Assembly: GCF_011075055.1 (NCBI RefSeq)
Contig: NC_058146.1
Location: 7,626,001 to 7,690,000, forward strand
Length of the DNA: 64,000 nt
Source of the DNA: Mangifera indica
Taxonomy: Eukaryota; Streptophyta; Magnoliopsida; Sapindales; Anacardiaceae
Direction of reading: 5' to 3'
Below the pieces are notes generated by a model. That model was not told where the DNA came from. It worked only from the letters and a program-made list of their open reading frames with translations, and searched no databases. The translations under genes and the position numbers were made by a program. Below are positions 25,101 to 37,542 of this stretch, one piece after another. Numbering within the stretch: the stretch's first letter is position 1; every line of letters begins with the position of its first letter.

Positions 25101-26253
25101 TAGATTCCGTCGAATTTCTAGAGCATATAAAACATCATATAGGTACAAGGTTTGACCACTGCACAAAACCAATTTGCATGTGCCCATTCCTTTTACTTCA
25201 ACTTTGGTATTATTACCTACATATATCCACCGTGTTTCCCTCGATATTTGACGAAATTCAATGAAAGCGTCTCTATCACGAGCTACATGGTCTGTGGCTC
25301 CTGAGTCTATAGTCCACATAGGATGAGATTCAGTTAAGAAAAAGGTACTGAAAACATAAATCTCACAATTTGAGACAAGATAAGGTAATACCTTTTTCGG
25401 CTCCATGCATTCACGGGCGAAATGACCCTTGTTACCATAGTTATAATAGGTCAATTTAGACTTATCTCTTTTCCCAGAGCGCTTACCTCTTTTACGCTTG
25501 AACCGTTTGTTCTTGTTCACAGGTCTTTGGACGATTTCCTTCTCTTTTTCTGGATTTTCACCATTTTCTTTTATAGTCAGAAAACTTCTTCGAACTAGAC
25601 TCAGCAACATATGCATGAGCATTTGGTCCAGCAGCCTCTAGGTGTTTAGCTTCCAATTCAAGATGGCGAGCAATATCATCAAAAGTCCTGATATTGTCAT
25701 TATGGGTCATGTTCACTTTCATGTGCTCCCAACTATCAGGAAGAGATCGTATAATAGCCTATACTTATTGTTCATCAGTCAGTTCATGCCCAACTTTGTT
25801 CAGCTCAGTTATCATGTCTGACATTTCCCTCAGATGTTGCTTCATCGGCTTATTGGGAACTTTTTTATATGTATCGAACTTGATGGTCAACTACCATAGT
25901 TTGGAGACGGTCGTTCCTCCAAACTTTTCTTTCAATGCTACCCACATAGCATTTGCAGTTTCAAATTGCTCATACTGATAAGCAATATCATCATTCATTG
26001 AGTTGATAAGTATTCCTCTGGCAATCGAATCTTTCTTTTTCCAGGAATTATAAGCGTCCATATCACACTTATGTTGGGCATTATTAGGATTCTACCCCTC
26101 AGCCAGCTGGGGCTCTTCCATGACCTGATTAACAGCTTCCAAGGCATCATATTCATCTAGGATATAATGCATTCTCATTCTCCATATTTTATAATTGTCC
26201 CCATTCAATCTTTTTCCCTTTTTCAAATCGGCAATTATGTTTTTCGAAGTCAT
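22198..26253 (-). pseudogene. Ty1/copia gag-pol polyprotein, minus strand, broken
   Basis: The minus strand encodes a nearly full copia polyprotein in the normal order. Gag starts at ATG 26253-26251 and includes IRSLPDSWEHMK. The zinc knuckle near 25410-25455 reads YYNYGNKGHFAREC, with both leading Cys changed to Tyr. The protease motif DSGATDH near 25290 is intact. Integrase (24219-24857) has CEHC, HSDICGP, RIDRGCEY and GVAERRN, so the catalytic D, D and E are visible. RT (22996-23559) has YVDDVLITG. RNase H follows with YSDADWGGD, and the protein ends near KSLGLRRI with a stop at 22200-22198. In-frame stops (for example just before 22990 and at 22575) and frameshifts between 23560 and 24220 make it non-functional. 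Confidence 0.9.
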
Positions 26254-26814
26254 TTCAATATATAACTACAGAGATACGCAACACAACACCAACAATAAGA
26301 TATATACACATTTTATTGTCGCAATTGTGCATTAAAAATTAAAATATGTCACATAAGGCATAAAGTCGAAAGTTCACTATATTCTCAATCATCGTCTATG
26401 ACGCAAATGTTTCACATTTTAACAATTAATCCAATCACGTTAATGTATATTCTAAACGAGAATAATTGAATTCTACTAGTCTCAGAATTCTCACAAATAA
26501 CCATAAAATATATTATATTATATCAACATGGAGTTCAACATAATCATAATTTAAAAACAAGCAAATACACATGAAAATAAATATGGACATGAAATTCAAT
26601 AACTATGACTAACTTATGAATTATCCTTGACTTGAGATTTGTACAATTTAAAACAGGGCGTCTTGTTAATCAAACGCTCTCCATATTTATAGAGATTTGA
26701 TCTCCACCAATCAGATTGAGAAAAGACATTTTCTCTATCTCTAACAATATTAGGAGTAACTTTATCTAAGATAAAGTTATTATCATGCCTGCGATATCCT
26801 ACATGCCTTGCACT

Positions 26815-27150
26815 TCATTGATTTGGGAAAATAGAGAGTGATGTAGATTTTCTTATATTCATTACAATTCTACGTTCTTCAACGAGCTGTAATTCATCTA
26901 TACATTGCCAATAATTCTTGAATTTCTTGCCCCGGACAAGATTAGAAATTATTGAACTCCAATAATCTGGCAATGAACTTAGTAATCCAAATATTCTCTC
27001 ATTTTCAATTAATTTTATGCCCTTATTTTTTAAATCGTTATATATCTCATGCATGACACCAAGGTGAGTGAAAAGATTGTGCACTTGATTCATCTTATAG
27101 TTCATATAGTAGTCTTTAGTTAACATGTTCACCCTATATATGACCAACAA
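26815..27150 (-). pseudogene. copia gag fragment (UBN2-like)
   Basis: The 111-residue frame has NERIFGLLSSLPDYWSSI followed by IDELQLVEERR. This is the layout of the copia gag segment in which a LLSSLP motif is followed by a helix rich in Leu and Glu. It is separate from, and upstream of, the gag at 25.6-26.25 kb in the same orientation, so it is either a nested element fragment or a duplicated gag piece. There is no zinc knuckle or pol next to it. Confidence 0.55.
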
Positions 27151-27448
27151 ATAAACAATAATAAATTATACATGCATAACAATATAAACAACACATGTTC
27201 ACATGTTTAGCAAAGTATAATTCAAAACCATGATCAAAATAACACCTATAAGTGTTCAATTCATGCATAAATAGATTACATAGAATAGAATCTGAGCTAA
27301 TATAAGCTGCCAAGCATAATTAGAAGCATGCACGTGCTCCCACTCACCAAAGCACTAACTCACACGCTTCCACACGAGAACAACTCAATTCATGAGACCC
27401 CACGCATTGAAACTAGGTCCTCACGCACTGCCACGCGTAATCAAAATG

Positions 27449-27590
27449 TTGACCGTTGATTGGTCAACTATTTGACCATTGATCGATCAACAGTTGACCG
27501 GGTTACCCATGAGTCAGGATTCAGGTTGGGTCGACCCGATTGACTAAATGGGTTGACCCATTGACCATCGAGTTTGACCAACCCGTTGAC
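27449..27590. promoter_or_regulatory. cluster of nine TTGAC (W-box-like) motifs
   Basis: Nine TTGAC words, eight on the plus strand and one on the minus strand (ggtcaac), occur within about 140 bp, most as GTTGACC or TTTGACC. TTGAC(C/T) is the core recognised by plant WRKY factors. The segment lies in the leader of the minus-strand copia element. Whether it is regulatory or merely a degenerate short tandem repeat cannot be told from sequence. Confidence 0.4.
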
Positions 27591-28046
27591 CAATCGAGTC
27601 AGGTAATTAGGTTTTCCCAACCCAATTGCAACCCGCGACGCAGTATGAACCCTAACATTTTGACTGCAAAATTAGTCGTCTTCCAACCACCTTCTGGCGA
27701 AGATTAAGTTCTATCAAATTTTCGACAACAAAGTCGTCGGATTTTGGCGAATTAAATGCAAGAAAGTCACGGTTTTTGGGTGAAACATAGACCACTGAAT
27801 TTCGTCCAATTTCATGCAGTTTCATGCAATTCTTTTTCTAATTAATCATGCAACTAATATCCAGAATTCATCCTAACATGATTCTAAGTATCAATTTCAC
27901 AAAAATTGTAACAAATCCATCAAGAAGCATTAACGTCCGTACGCATTATTTAAAAGAAAATTTACTGTTCACATAAATTTAATCTCTAAACATGCTTCCT
28001 AATCATGTTTATATCACCAGCATCACAATTGCACAGATATAAGATG

Positions 28047-28060
28047 ACTCTGATACCAAC
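28047..28060 (-). other. primer-binding site (initiator tRNA-Met type)
   Basis: On the minus strand the sequence reads ttggtatcagagtc, matching the tggtatcagagc site used by plant copia elements. It fits the orientation of the gag-pol remnant at 22198-26253. The 5' LTR should lie immediately to its right, but I could not find its partner. Confidence 0.6.
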
Positions 28061-28062
28061 GT

Positions 28063-31000
28063 GAGTATGCTCAAATTTTCAAGCTTTGTTTGGATCAGTA
28101 TGTTAGAGCTTGAAATTGGCTTGAACAAAGCACAGTCAATCTAGAATGGTGAGCAATATTTCCAAAATATACATCTATTCAATATGTCCAAAATATACAT
28201 TATGTCTTGTTAAAGATCCATCTAATACAGCATTTGAATCCTTAAATATGTCTCCAAGTACCAATCAATATTTTCAAACTTGTTCAAAACAACATTTGAA
28301 TCCTTAAATCAACAAGATAATCGTTCTAATACAAGATAATACAAAATCTAGAATGGTGATCGAGCAAATAAGCAATTGAAATATTCAAATAATCACCAAC
28401 CTAATGCATATTGAAGCTTTGTCATCAACTGCTTACAGGCAAGTTTGTGTAAATAGATGAAACGTCGTGAACTTATTATGAATGTTTCAACTTCTGTTGA
28501 CTCAATAACAACATGAAAATGCAAGATGCTTTTTAAGTTCCAGCAAAGCATGAAAAATATGTGTCAAGCCCATACTAGCAAACATGACTTTCTAATAAAA
28601 TATAAAACTTGCACCAAACTAAAACATCTTGCATGATTAGCATAGCACAAAACCAAATTCAAATTTGTTGGGAAGAAAGCAAGCAAACAAACAAGACCAA
28701 AATCAAACTTTTCCTCTCTTAATTGAATTATGTGACTGCAAATAATCAACAAAAATATGATTCTTTCAAATAATTAAAAACAAGTATAATAAAAATGACC
28801 ACAATTTAACGTGAAAACTTCTTCAATATAAAAAGTAAAACCACTAGCATCGCCCAAATATAATCCACTATATCCAAAATAATGGTACATAGTTTTCAAC
28901 CTACGAATAGACACACAACCCTCCAAAGCAACAAAACATGACAACAATACAACTGCAGAAAATAGAAAATATCACAATAAACTCGTAAGTTTATATCTCA
29001 TGTTATAAACATAAAAAACAAATCTCCATCATCCAAACTATAGAACTAGATGTGCTTAAAATACTATCAAAATTTACAAGGAATCTAACAGTAGATAAAG
29101 GAGAAAAAGATATTTTTTCTAATTGTCTAAATTGAACTTCAACATACAATTAGTCATGTTTCAACATAGATAATAGGTTATTTGAAAAATAAAATGCGAT
29201 CTTCATTATTTAGAATGAAAAATAATGAGTCTTCTACTAGAAGTCCAAAAATAAGAACCATCCAATGGTGAAATTGAGAGAACATGAAAATCTCTCATAA
29301 ATGCAAACTAAAAATCCAAGACAACATTTTTTTCCTTGTTCTTTTCTTTCTCTGATTTGTTGTGTGTTATATATATGCATTATTTTGCAATGTTGAACTT
29401 TATTTTGCCATAATTCATGAAGACAGTGAGTCGAGCTTTTCACATAAAGCAAATTTGGGTTTCTCCCAATAGGAAAGGATTCAAAACAAACAAAAACTAG
29501 CTTACAACTCGTATGTGTGGTTGATGTGTTGAGTTCTATAAAACTCAACACCTTTTTGCCTTTCACTTTCAACATTATAATCCTTGCTTGATATTGCAAT
29601 AAAATTGGTTACAACTATGGTATAAATACAGGGATAAAAATATATAGAATAAATTAAAATGAATTGAGTATCACTAAATCACACATAAACAATATCTTTT
29701 CATAATTGGTGTTAGAAAACCAAGTATGTATTGTCATTCATCATAGTTAATAAACAATGTATACTTTGTTTCTAATCTTCAAACTTTGCAATACCAAAAA
29801 GAACAAAATAAATATAAATAGTGTGCATATAGTTTAAAATCTCTAATAATAAGTAAAGGGTCCTCAAAAGAGGGAGAAGACTTGAGTTTTAGTCTTTGTT
29901 ATGTTTGTAAAACCCTAACTTATCTAGTGTAATAATTGTGGATCTAAGTCACTGTGTCCCGAGTTTATCCTTCTAACCAAATCGAGCAAGGTTCCTTAAT
30001 TAAAAAAAAAAAGAAAAGAAAAGGTGTATACCCCATGGTGGTATTTAATATAATCTAGTTTGGATATAAGTAAAGACCCTCTTCTCTGAAACAATATTAA
30101 AACTTAGGAGAGAATTATGATTGATAATTTTTAATAATTTTTAAAGAACTATACCTACAAATTTTATTATAATTATTGTGTTAAATAATAGAAAGGAATG
30201 CATAGCAATAAAGGGAATAAATTCATGTTTTATAGGTGAAACACTTGTGTTTTATGATAAGCTTCAATCCATGGAGTAATTTCAAACGAAGCAAAAAACT
30301 ACGAAAGAAATAGCTCAAACCTCAAACTGCAGATAAACTCCCTTGCTCAAAGAATACAATCTACTAGTTAACATTCCTTGCATGTCACTCACACATAATG
30401 GAAAATATTAACCTCTTGTTTTATCAAGTCTAGATCGTTATATTATCTCCAATATGTAATGAATTAAGTAGGTATTATTTGAATTCGAATTTAAAGTGTA
30501 ACTGATAAGACCATAAACCCACCGTCATTATCATAGTCTATCTTGCATAAAATTTCAAATTGTGTACATTTGTTTATAACAAAAAAAATATTATCAATAC
30601 TTTAGTGTTATAAGAAGGGTCTCCACCTAACATGACATCGTATTGTCAATCTGTAACATAACACTCTCCTAACATCTTTTAGAATTCAAATAAATTATTT
30701 AACATATTAGTGCTAGACATAGCATTCTTATTGTGATTCTCCATGGAAAGATACCAAAGAAGAAACTCAATGTATAGATGTCTCTTGAAGTATGAAGTTT
30801 AACCCATCAATAGCAAACAACATACAATGCATAAATGCCTAATTGCAATATGCTTCTGATCTTATAGAATGAATAGTTTCTTAGACCTTAAGCAACACAT
30901 TTTCTCTTCTTACTCTTCATGTCCCATCGTAAGCCTACTAGCTTCATGACTTCAAATGAGAATGTATAGTTTTTGCCCTGAGATGACCACTCATGATATC

Positions 31001-31965
31001 GACTCTTGAACCCATTGACAAAATCAACAATATTGATCCCTTTAATGGTACGTAAATAGCACTTGTTTCTCAATCACTATCAATCGTTTTCACTAATGCA
31101 AGCAACAATTAAGTACTTTAGACCAGGGATCCTATACCCTCTTTAGGGTGTATAACTTTCCAAGCTCCCTACCTTATGCCAAAAGTTCTCCTAGCAAAAG
31201 CAATAGTAAGTTGCCTCTAGACAATATGTCCCAAAGTCTTATCTGATATGTAACACATATTAGACCTAAAATTAATAATCAATACAAATATAGGTTAACA
31301 ATAATGATAACTCTCTCACCATCCAAATATACTATATGCTAAATACCGCATATGTTAACACCTTGATTGACCGATTGTGCCATTAGGCTTGTTAAACTTG
31401 TGGACTAGAGCGGTAACTTAAAGATACCATTTTTGACGTAAGCAGTTTGTATCTTTCAAGATGACCTGTCTACTTGGCTACCCTAAACATATAACTAGCT
31501 TGTTGATCCCAAGGACCAGATTCGTGCGGCTCTAAAGTGATTTCATATTTGACTATCACAAGCGATGTAACACTCTTCTTCAGTTGTATATATACCATCC
31601 GAAAGGAATATGAATTTGAAAAAATGTGATTATTTGAAATTCTCGAAACCTTAAATACTTTTTCATTCAGTGCAACAGAACTCGACTCGAAGAAATACAA
31701 GCCCATCTTGTGACTCAGTAGGATTGAGTTTGAGGTAGCCATGGTGGATTGAATTCATAATAATAATTCTATAATTAATTATGTACAGTTATAATAAAAA
31801 TCAGATGAGGCCACAACATTTTTACTTGGACATACACTGGTCAAGGATACTGTAAATAAGCATTGTTAGATTTCAAAAGCAATAGAATCAAAATCTGAGT
31901 TTCGCTTTGATACGAATACTTAAAAGACATGGTCGGTTCTCCCGGTATTTTCTCTGGCAATTAAT
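28063..31965. other. spacer, no gene recognised
   Basis: The first few hundred bases may be the 5' LTR of the minus-strand copia element. Two minus-strand open frames, 31470-31742 (90 aa) and 30888-31073 (61 aa), have an ordinary amino-acid mix but no motif I recognise. They could be gene debris. No start context, splice pattern or neighbour supports a gene. Confidence 0.35.
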
Positions 31966-32672
31966 TGATTGATCGTTTTATTTCTTCCAATAATCAAAGT
32001 TTCTGTCGAACTGAGGATTCAATAACTGTTTCTTCAAACGATTGATTGATTTTGAAGAATTGCTCATAATTTTAAGTGCATTTTTTAAGAAAAAGTTGAC
32101 TCGATGTTGATTACGGAACAATTTGTTGAATTTTGAAGAAACGAGGGCATTATGTAAATTTAACAATTGTTTCATTTGTTTTGTGTGTGATGATTTCTAT
32201 TTAACATGCACGGAGCAATTTGTTTTAAGGTAAGGAAATTATGTAAATTTACCAACTATATCATTTGTTTCATGTGTGATAATTTCTATTTAACATGTTT
32301 GAATTGCTGGAAATTTATTCGTATTGATTAATAATGAATCGTTGCAATTTGAAATGGCGAGGACTTTTGTGAAGTTTTACCTGCTTCTCTTTTTAATTTA
32401 TGTGTGATGATTACTAATTTGTGATTAAAAGTTTGATTTGTTTGATAATCTAAGTTTCTGTCATATTGAGGATTCAATAACTGATGCTTGAACTAATTGA
32501 TGGTTTTGAAGAATTGCTTGCAAATTTAACTACATTTTTAAAGGAGAAACTAATTGGGTTTTTGATTATGGACCAATTTGTTAAAATCTAAAGAGCTAAG
32601 ACGTTTATTTGAATTTACCAGTTGTTCATTTCTTCTTATGTGATTAGTCCTCATTTATGTGTTTGATGTGCT
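31966..32672. repeat. degenerate local repeats, continued at 37548-37690
   Basis: The words gtttctgtc..a.tgaggatt and caataactg occur at 31999 and 32454, an offset of about 455 bp. A shorter unit with attatgtaaattta.caa and ttatgtgtgatgatttct recurs near 32152, 32236, 32366 and 32608, and again near 37606 beyond the inserted copia element. The repeat array was therefore interrupted by that insertion. It lies just upstream of the NDUFAF8-like gene and may be duplicated 5'-untranslated or intron DNA. Confidence 0.55.
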
Positions 32673-33059
32673 TGTTGAAGATTAATTTGAAACTTTCTAG
32701 GTGCATCTCATGTGACACAAGTTCATGAACACATTTCTAGGTACATCTTATGTGACACAAGCTAAATGTTTGTACAACTCAAAGTTCAATGTTCACAGTA
32801 TAAGTTCATGTTCATATATGATTCATGTACAAGTTCATGTTCATGTTCATACACAAGTTCAATGTTAGGTTATTAATAGCTTATGTACAAGTTCAATGCT
32901 AGGTTCATGTATTTAAGATTTTTAAAAGTCATCCTTGTACCTATAAATATCCTAGTGTTTTGTATTTGAAGCATGAATAAAAAATTATAAGTCTCTTCCT
33001 CTCAAATAATTCTCTCACACAAAGTCTCTCCCTTATAAAATTACCTCTTCTCTCTAACA
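32673..33059 (+). repeat. 5' LTR of the 32.7-37.5 kb copia element
   Basis: It starts tgttgaagattaattt and ends ctctctaaca. It contains repeated gttcatg and acaagttca words, and a duplicated unit resembling tctaggt.catct.atgtga. A promoter is expected here, but no TATA box was assigned with confidence. Confidence 0.95.
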
Positions 33060-33062
33060 AAG

Positions 33063-33075
33063 TAGTATCAGAGCC
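33063..33075 (+). other. primer-binding site
   Basis: The sequence tagtatcagagcc lies 3 bases after the 5' LTR. It matches the initiator tRNA-Met complement tggtatcagagcc with one G-to-A change. Confidence 0.8.
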
Positions 33076-33090
33076 TAGTTCTTTTAAGAA

Positions 33091-36000
33091 ATGGCAAATA
33101 ACAATGGAGTCTACTCATTTCAATTTCCTAGCCTCATAAAAGAAAATTATGGAACTTGGTGTCTACGCATAAAAGTCGTACTTAGCTCGCAAGATACATA
33201 GGATTTTATTTAGAAAAGTTATGTACAACCTGAAAATGAAGTTGATTTACCATATAATAAGAAGGATGTTTTGGCGAAGATAAAGAAGAAGGATCAATAA
33301 GCATCACCCTCATCCATCAATGTTTGGATGATTCAATATTCGTGAAGGTGGTCGATGCAAATACCTCAAAGGAAGCATGGGAGATTTTGCAAAGTTCATT
33401 TCAAAGAGTTAACAAAGTGAAAAAAGTGCGACTCCAATCATTACGAGGTGATTTTGAAGTTTTGCGTATGAAAGATTTCGAGTTAATTTCAGATTATTGT
33501 TCAAGAGTAAAGACCATTGTAAGTTAAATGAAAAGGTATAATGATCAAATTGAAGATGTTCGTGTGGTAGAAAAGATTTTTCGTTTCTTAACACCAAAGT
33601 TTGATTATGTGGTTTATGTCATTGAAGAGTCCAAAGATTTAGACTCCTTGTCACTTGAACAATTATAAGGCTTTTTACAAGCCCATGAAGACAAGATTAA
33701 AAGGAGGGAAGATGAACCACTAGAACAAGCTCTAAAAATAAAAGTTTCTTTGAAAGATAATAATAGTAAGACTAACCAAAAAGGACGAGGAAGAGGGCGA
33801 GGTTGTGGTCGTGGTCATAGTTGAAGAGGACGAGGTAGAGGTGATTATAACAACCTCACCAATGATGAAAGGAGTCATCAATCATATAGAAGGCGAGGAA
33901 GAGGAAAAGGTAACAATTCTAGACCAAATGAAAATATGTATGATAAGTCTAAAGTTAAATGTTACAATTGTCATAATTTTGGTCATTATTTTTGGGAATG
34001 TTATTTTGCAACGACTAATGTTAAGGAACAAGTGAATGTTGTTGATGACAAACAAGAAGTTGGAGAGCCCGCTTTGTTACTAACACTCAGAGATGACAAA
34101 GGAAAAGAAGAAAATTTGTGGTTCTTAGATAATAAAGCAAACAATCAGATGTGTGGGGACAAAGAAAAATTTGTGACACTTGATAATCAAGTGCAAGGCA
34201 ATGTTTCCTTTGAATATTCTTCACAAATTCAGATTTGTGGAAAAGGTATTATTTTAATTTCCTCAAGAAATGAAAGTCATATGCTTATTATTGACATATA
34301 CTATTTGTCTAAATTAAAAACCAATATTTTGAGTTTGGGACAACTTATTGAAAATGGGTATGAAATTCACATGAAAGATTGTTGCCTTTGGCTCAAAGAT
34401 CAAAATGATAAATTGATTGCTAAGGTGTTTATGTTCAAAAATATAATGTTTATGTTGAATCTCCATACAATAGAAGCAAAATGCTTGAAGGTAGTTGTGA
34501 GAGATGAAGTATGGCATTGGCATATGAGATTTGGGCACTTGAATTTTAGAGCACTTAAATTTTTGGGAGATAAATACATGGTGAAAGGAATGCCTCACAT
34601 AAACCATCAACATCATTTATGTGAAGGATGTTTACTTAGTAAGCATTTAAGAAGGAGTTTTCCAAAAGAAGTTGAGACAAAAGCAACTAAGCCATTTCAG
34701 CCTGTGCACATCGATATGTATGGACCGATCTAATCATTATCTTTTGGTAACAATATATATTTTTTGCTTTTCATTGATGACTATAGTCGAAAGACTTGGG
34801 TTTATTTTTTTAAACAGAAATCTGAAGCATTTGAAGCATTCAAGAAGTTCAAAACTTTGGTGGAAAATGAAAATAGTTATACGATTAAAGCTTTAAGGTC
34901 TAATCGAGGTGGTGAATTCACATCAAAAGAGTTCAACAATTTTTGTGAACTACATGGTATTCGTTATCCCTTAACAGTCCCTAGATCGCCACAACAAAAT
35001 GGTGTTACAGAGAAGAAGAATTAAACAATTCTCAACATGGCTCAATGTGCTGAAAACCAAGTGTATGCCTACAGAATTTTGGGCAGAAACCATTTCTTGT
35101 GCAGTTTATTTGTCAAACCTATCTCCAACAAGAAGTGTCAAAGGTAAGATGCCACAAGAAGCATGGAATGGAAGAAAGCTTAGTGTTGCTCATGTTCGAG
35201 TTTTTGGAAGTATTGCATATGTTCATATGCCTCAACAAGAAAGATCCAAGTTAGATGATTGAAGTGTCAAACATGTTTTCATTGGCTATGATCAAAAGTC
35301 TAAAGGCTATACGTTATACAATCTAAGCATGCATAAGCTCGTAGTGAGCTGAGATGTTGAGTTTGATAAAGAAGCAATGTGGGATTAGGAGACAAAAGAA
35401 AAAAGCACCTATGACTTTTTTCCATACTTTGATGATGATGAAGAAAATCTTATTCAAGATCCAAGTTTATCTCATTTTCCTACTTCTTCTACATATGAGG
35501 AAGGTTCTAGTAGAGAATTACAAAAAATGAGAAACTTGTATGATATTTATAATGAAACTGAAGAAATTTCTAATTATGATGAAAATAATTTCTTTTGTCT
35601 TCTTATAGATAGTGAACCACTAAACTAGGAGGAAGCAGTGAAAAACAACAGGTGGAGGCAAGCTATGGAAGAAGAATCAAAGCAATTGAGAAAAATAACA
35701 CTTGGGAATTGTCAACACTCTCTGAGGGTCATAAAGCTATTGGAGTCAAATGGGTTTATAGGGCAAAAAAGAATGCAAAAGGAGATGTGGAGAGACATAA
35801 AGCAAGACTTGTTGCTAAGGATACAAACAAAAGTATGTTATAGACTATGAAGAAGTTTTTGCACCTGTTGCTCGCATAGAGACAATTCGATTGATGATTT
35901 CTCTAGCAGCTCAAATGAAGTGGAAAATCGATCAACTTGATGTTAAGTCGACTTTTCTAAATGGCTATCTTGAAGATGAGGTCTATGTTGAGCAACTAAT

Positions 36001-37161
36001 GGGTTTTCTAGTTAAAGGCCATAAGGATAAAATTTTGAGATTGAGGAGAGCATTATATGGTTTAAAGCAAGCACCGAGGCTTAAAATACTCGCATTAACA
36101 AGTACTTCAAAGATGATGGATTTATTTGTTGCCCTCATGAGTACTCTCTTTATGTTAAATCATAGAAGAATGGAGATTTGTTACTTGCTTGCCTTTATAT
36201 GGATGATCTTATCTTCACTGGTAATAATCCAAGATTGTTTGAAGAATTCAAGAAAGCTATGTCATAAGAGTTTGAGATGACGAATATAGGACTTATGTCA
36301 TACTATTTGGGCTTGGAGGTGAAGCAAACACAAAATGGAATTTTTATTTCACAAGAAAGCTATGCAAGAGAAATATTGGAAAAATTCAACATGCTTGACT
36401 ATAATCCTGTCAGCACACCTATGGAATATGGAATAAAATTGTCAAAGTTCGATGAAGGATGTAAGGAAGATCCCACTATATTCAAAAGTCTTATGGGAAG
36501 TTTGAGATACATGACATGTACAAGGCCAAATATTCTTTTTGCAGTTAGAATGCTAAGTCGTTTCGTGGAAGCTTCTACTTCTACCCACATGAAAGCTACT
36601 AAAAGAATACTGCATTATCTTAAAGGAACAATTGATTATGGGTTGTTCTATTCTTCAACAATTGATTTCAAGTTTATTAGATTTTGTGATAGTGATTTTG
36701 CAAGAGATGTTGATGATAGAAAGAGCACTACTGGTTTTGTATTTTTCATGGGTGATTGTGCTATTACATGGAGTTCGAAGAAGCAGTCCATTGTTACTCT
36801 TTCAACTTGTGAATTTGAATATATGGTTGCAACATCTTACACTTGTCATGTTATTTGGCTTAGGAGTTTATTGAGGGAACTCTACTTACCACAAAAGGAA
36901 GCAACTGAAATTTGCATTGACAACAAATCTGCACAAGCATTAGCCAAGAACCCGATTTTCCATGATCGTAGCAAACATATTGACACAAGGTATCATTTTA
37001 TAAAAGAATGTATTGAAAAAAAGGAAATAGAGCTTAAGTATGTTAAGACACATGATCAAGTTGCGGACATTTTTACAAAGCCACTCAAGTTTGAAGAGTT
37101 TCATCGATTACAAGCATATCTTAGAGTAAAGAGAAGATTTCAAATTAAGGGGGAGTGCTGA
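33091..37161 (+). pseudogene. copia gag-pol polyprotein with stops and lost catalytic residues
   Basis: Gag begins MANNNGVYSFQFPSL and soon meets in-frame stops (TAG near 33200 and 33212). The zinc knuckle CYNCHNFGHYFWEC (about 33960-34000) is intact. The protease site reads LDNKANN instead of the usual DSGA type, so the Asp-Ser-Gly core is lost. Integrase shows CEGC, HIDMYGP, then RSNRGGEF where the second catalytic Asp is replaced by Asn, and NGVTEKKN. RT carries LYMDDLIFTGN, and RNase H (36277-37161) has CDSDFARD with the terminal DNKSAQALAKNP and HIDTRYHFI segments. Further stops lie near 34731, 35024, 35262 and 36268. The reading frame ends 6 bases into the 3' LTR. Confidence 0.92.
37147..37155 (+). 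other. polypurine tract
   Basis: The sequence aagggggag directly precedes the 3' LTR, as expected for plus-strand priming. Confidence 0.85.
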
Positions 37162-37542
37162 AGATTAATTTGAAACTTTCTAGGTGCATCTCATGTAATA
37201 CAAGTTCATGAACACATTTCTAGGTACATCTTATGTGACACAAGTTAAATGTTTGTACAACTCAAAGTTCAATGTTTATAGCATAAGTTCATGTTTATAC
37301 ATGATTCATGTACAAGTTCAAGTTCATGTTCATACACAAGTTCAATGTTAGGTTATTAATGGCTAATGTACAAGTTCAATGCTAGGTTCATGTATTTAGG
37401 ATTTTTAAAAGTCATCATTATACCTATAAATATCCTAGTGTTTTGTATTTGAAGCATGAATAAAAAATTATAAGTCTCTTCCTCTCAAATAATTCTCTCA
37501 CACAAAGTTCCTCCCTTATAAAATTACCTCTCCTCTCTAACA
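37156..37542 (+). repeat. 3' LTR of the 32.7-37.5 kb copia element
   Basis: It starts tgctgaagattaattt and ends ctctctaaca. It has the same 387-bp length as the 5' LTR and is colinear with it throughout. Confidence 0.95.

Larger units (their letters stand above)
26254..28046 (-). other. long leader of the minus-strand copia element with a second gag fragment
   Basis: Between the primer-binding site at about 28047 and the gag ATG at 26253 lies about 1.8 kb, long for a copia leader. It contains another gag-like piece (26815-27150, listed separately) and a cluster of TTGAC motifs at 27449-27590. A nested or composite insertion is likely, but no boundaries are clear. Confidence 0.4.
32673..37542 (+). 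mobile_element. complete Ty1/copia retrotransposon, 4870 bp, non-functional
   Basis: Two direct LTRs of equal length (387 bp each) bound the element, and an exact 5-bp target duplication gtgct flanks it (32668-32672 and 37543-37547). Inside are, in order, a primer-binding site, gag with a CCHC knuckle, protease, integrase, RT, RNase H and a polypurine tract, which is the copia order. By eye the LTRs differ at roughly 15-20 positions, so the insertion is not recent. It lies within local repeats about 160 bp upstream of the NDUFAF8-like start codon, in the same orientation. Confidence 0.95.
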
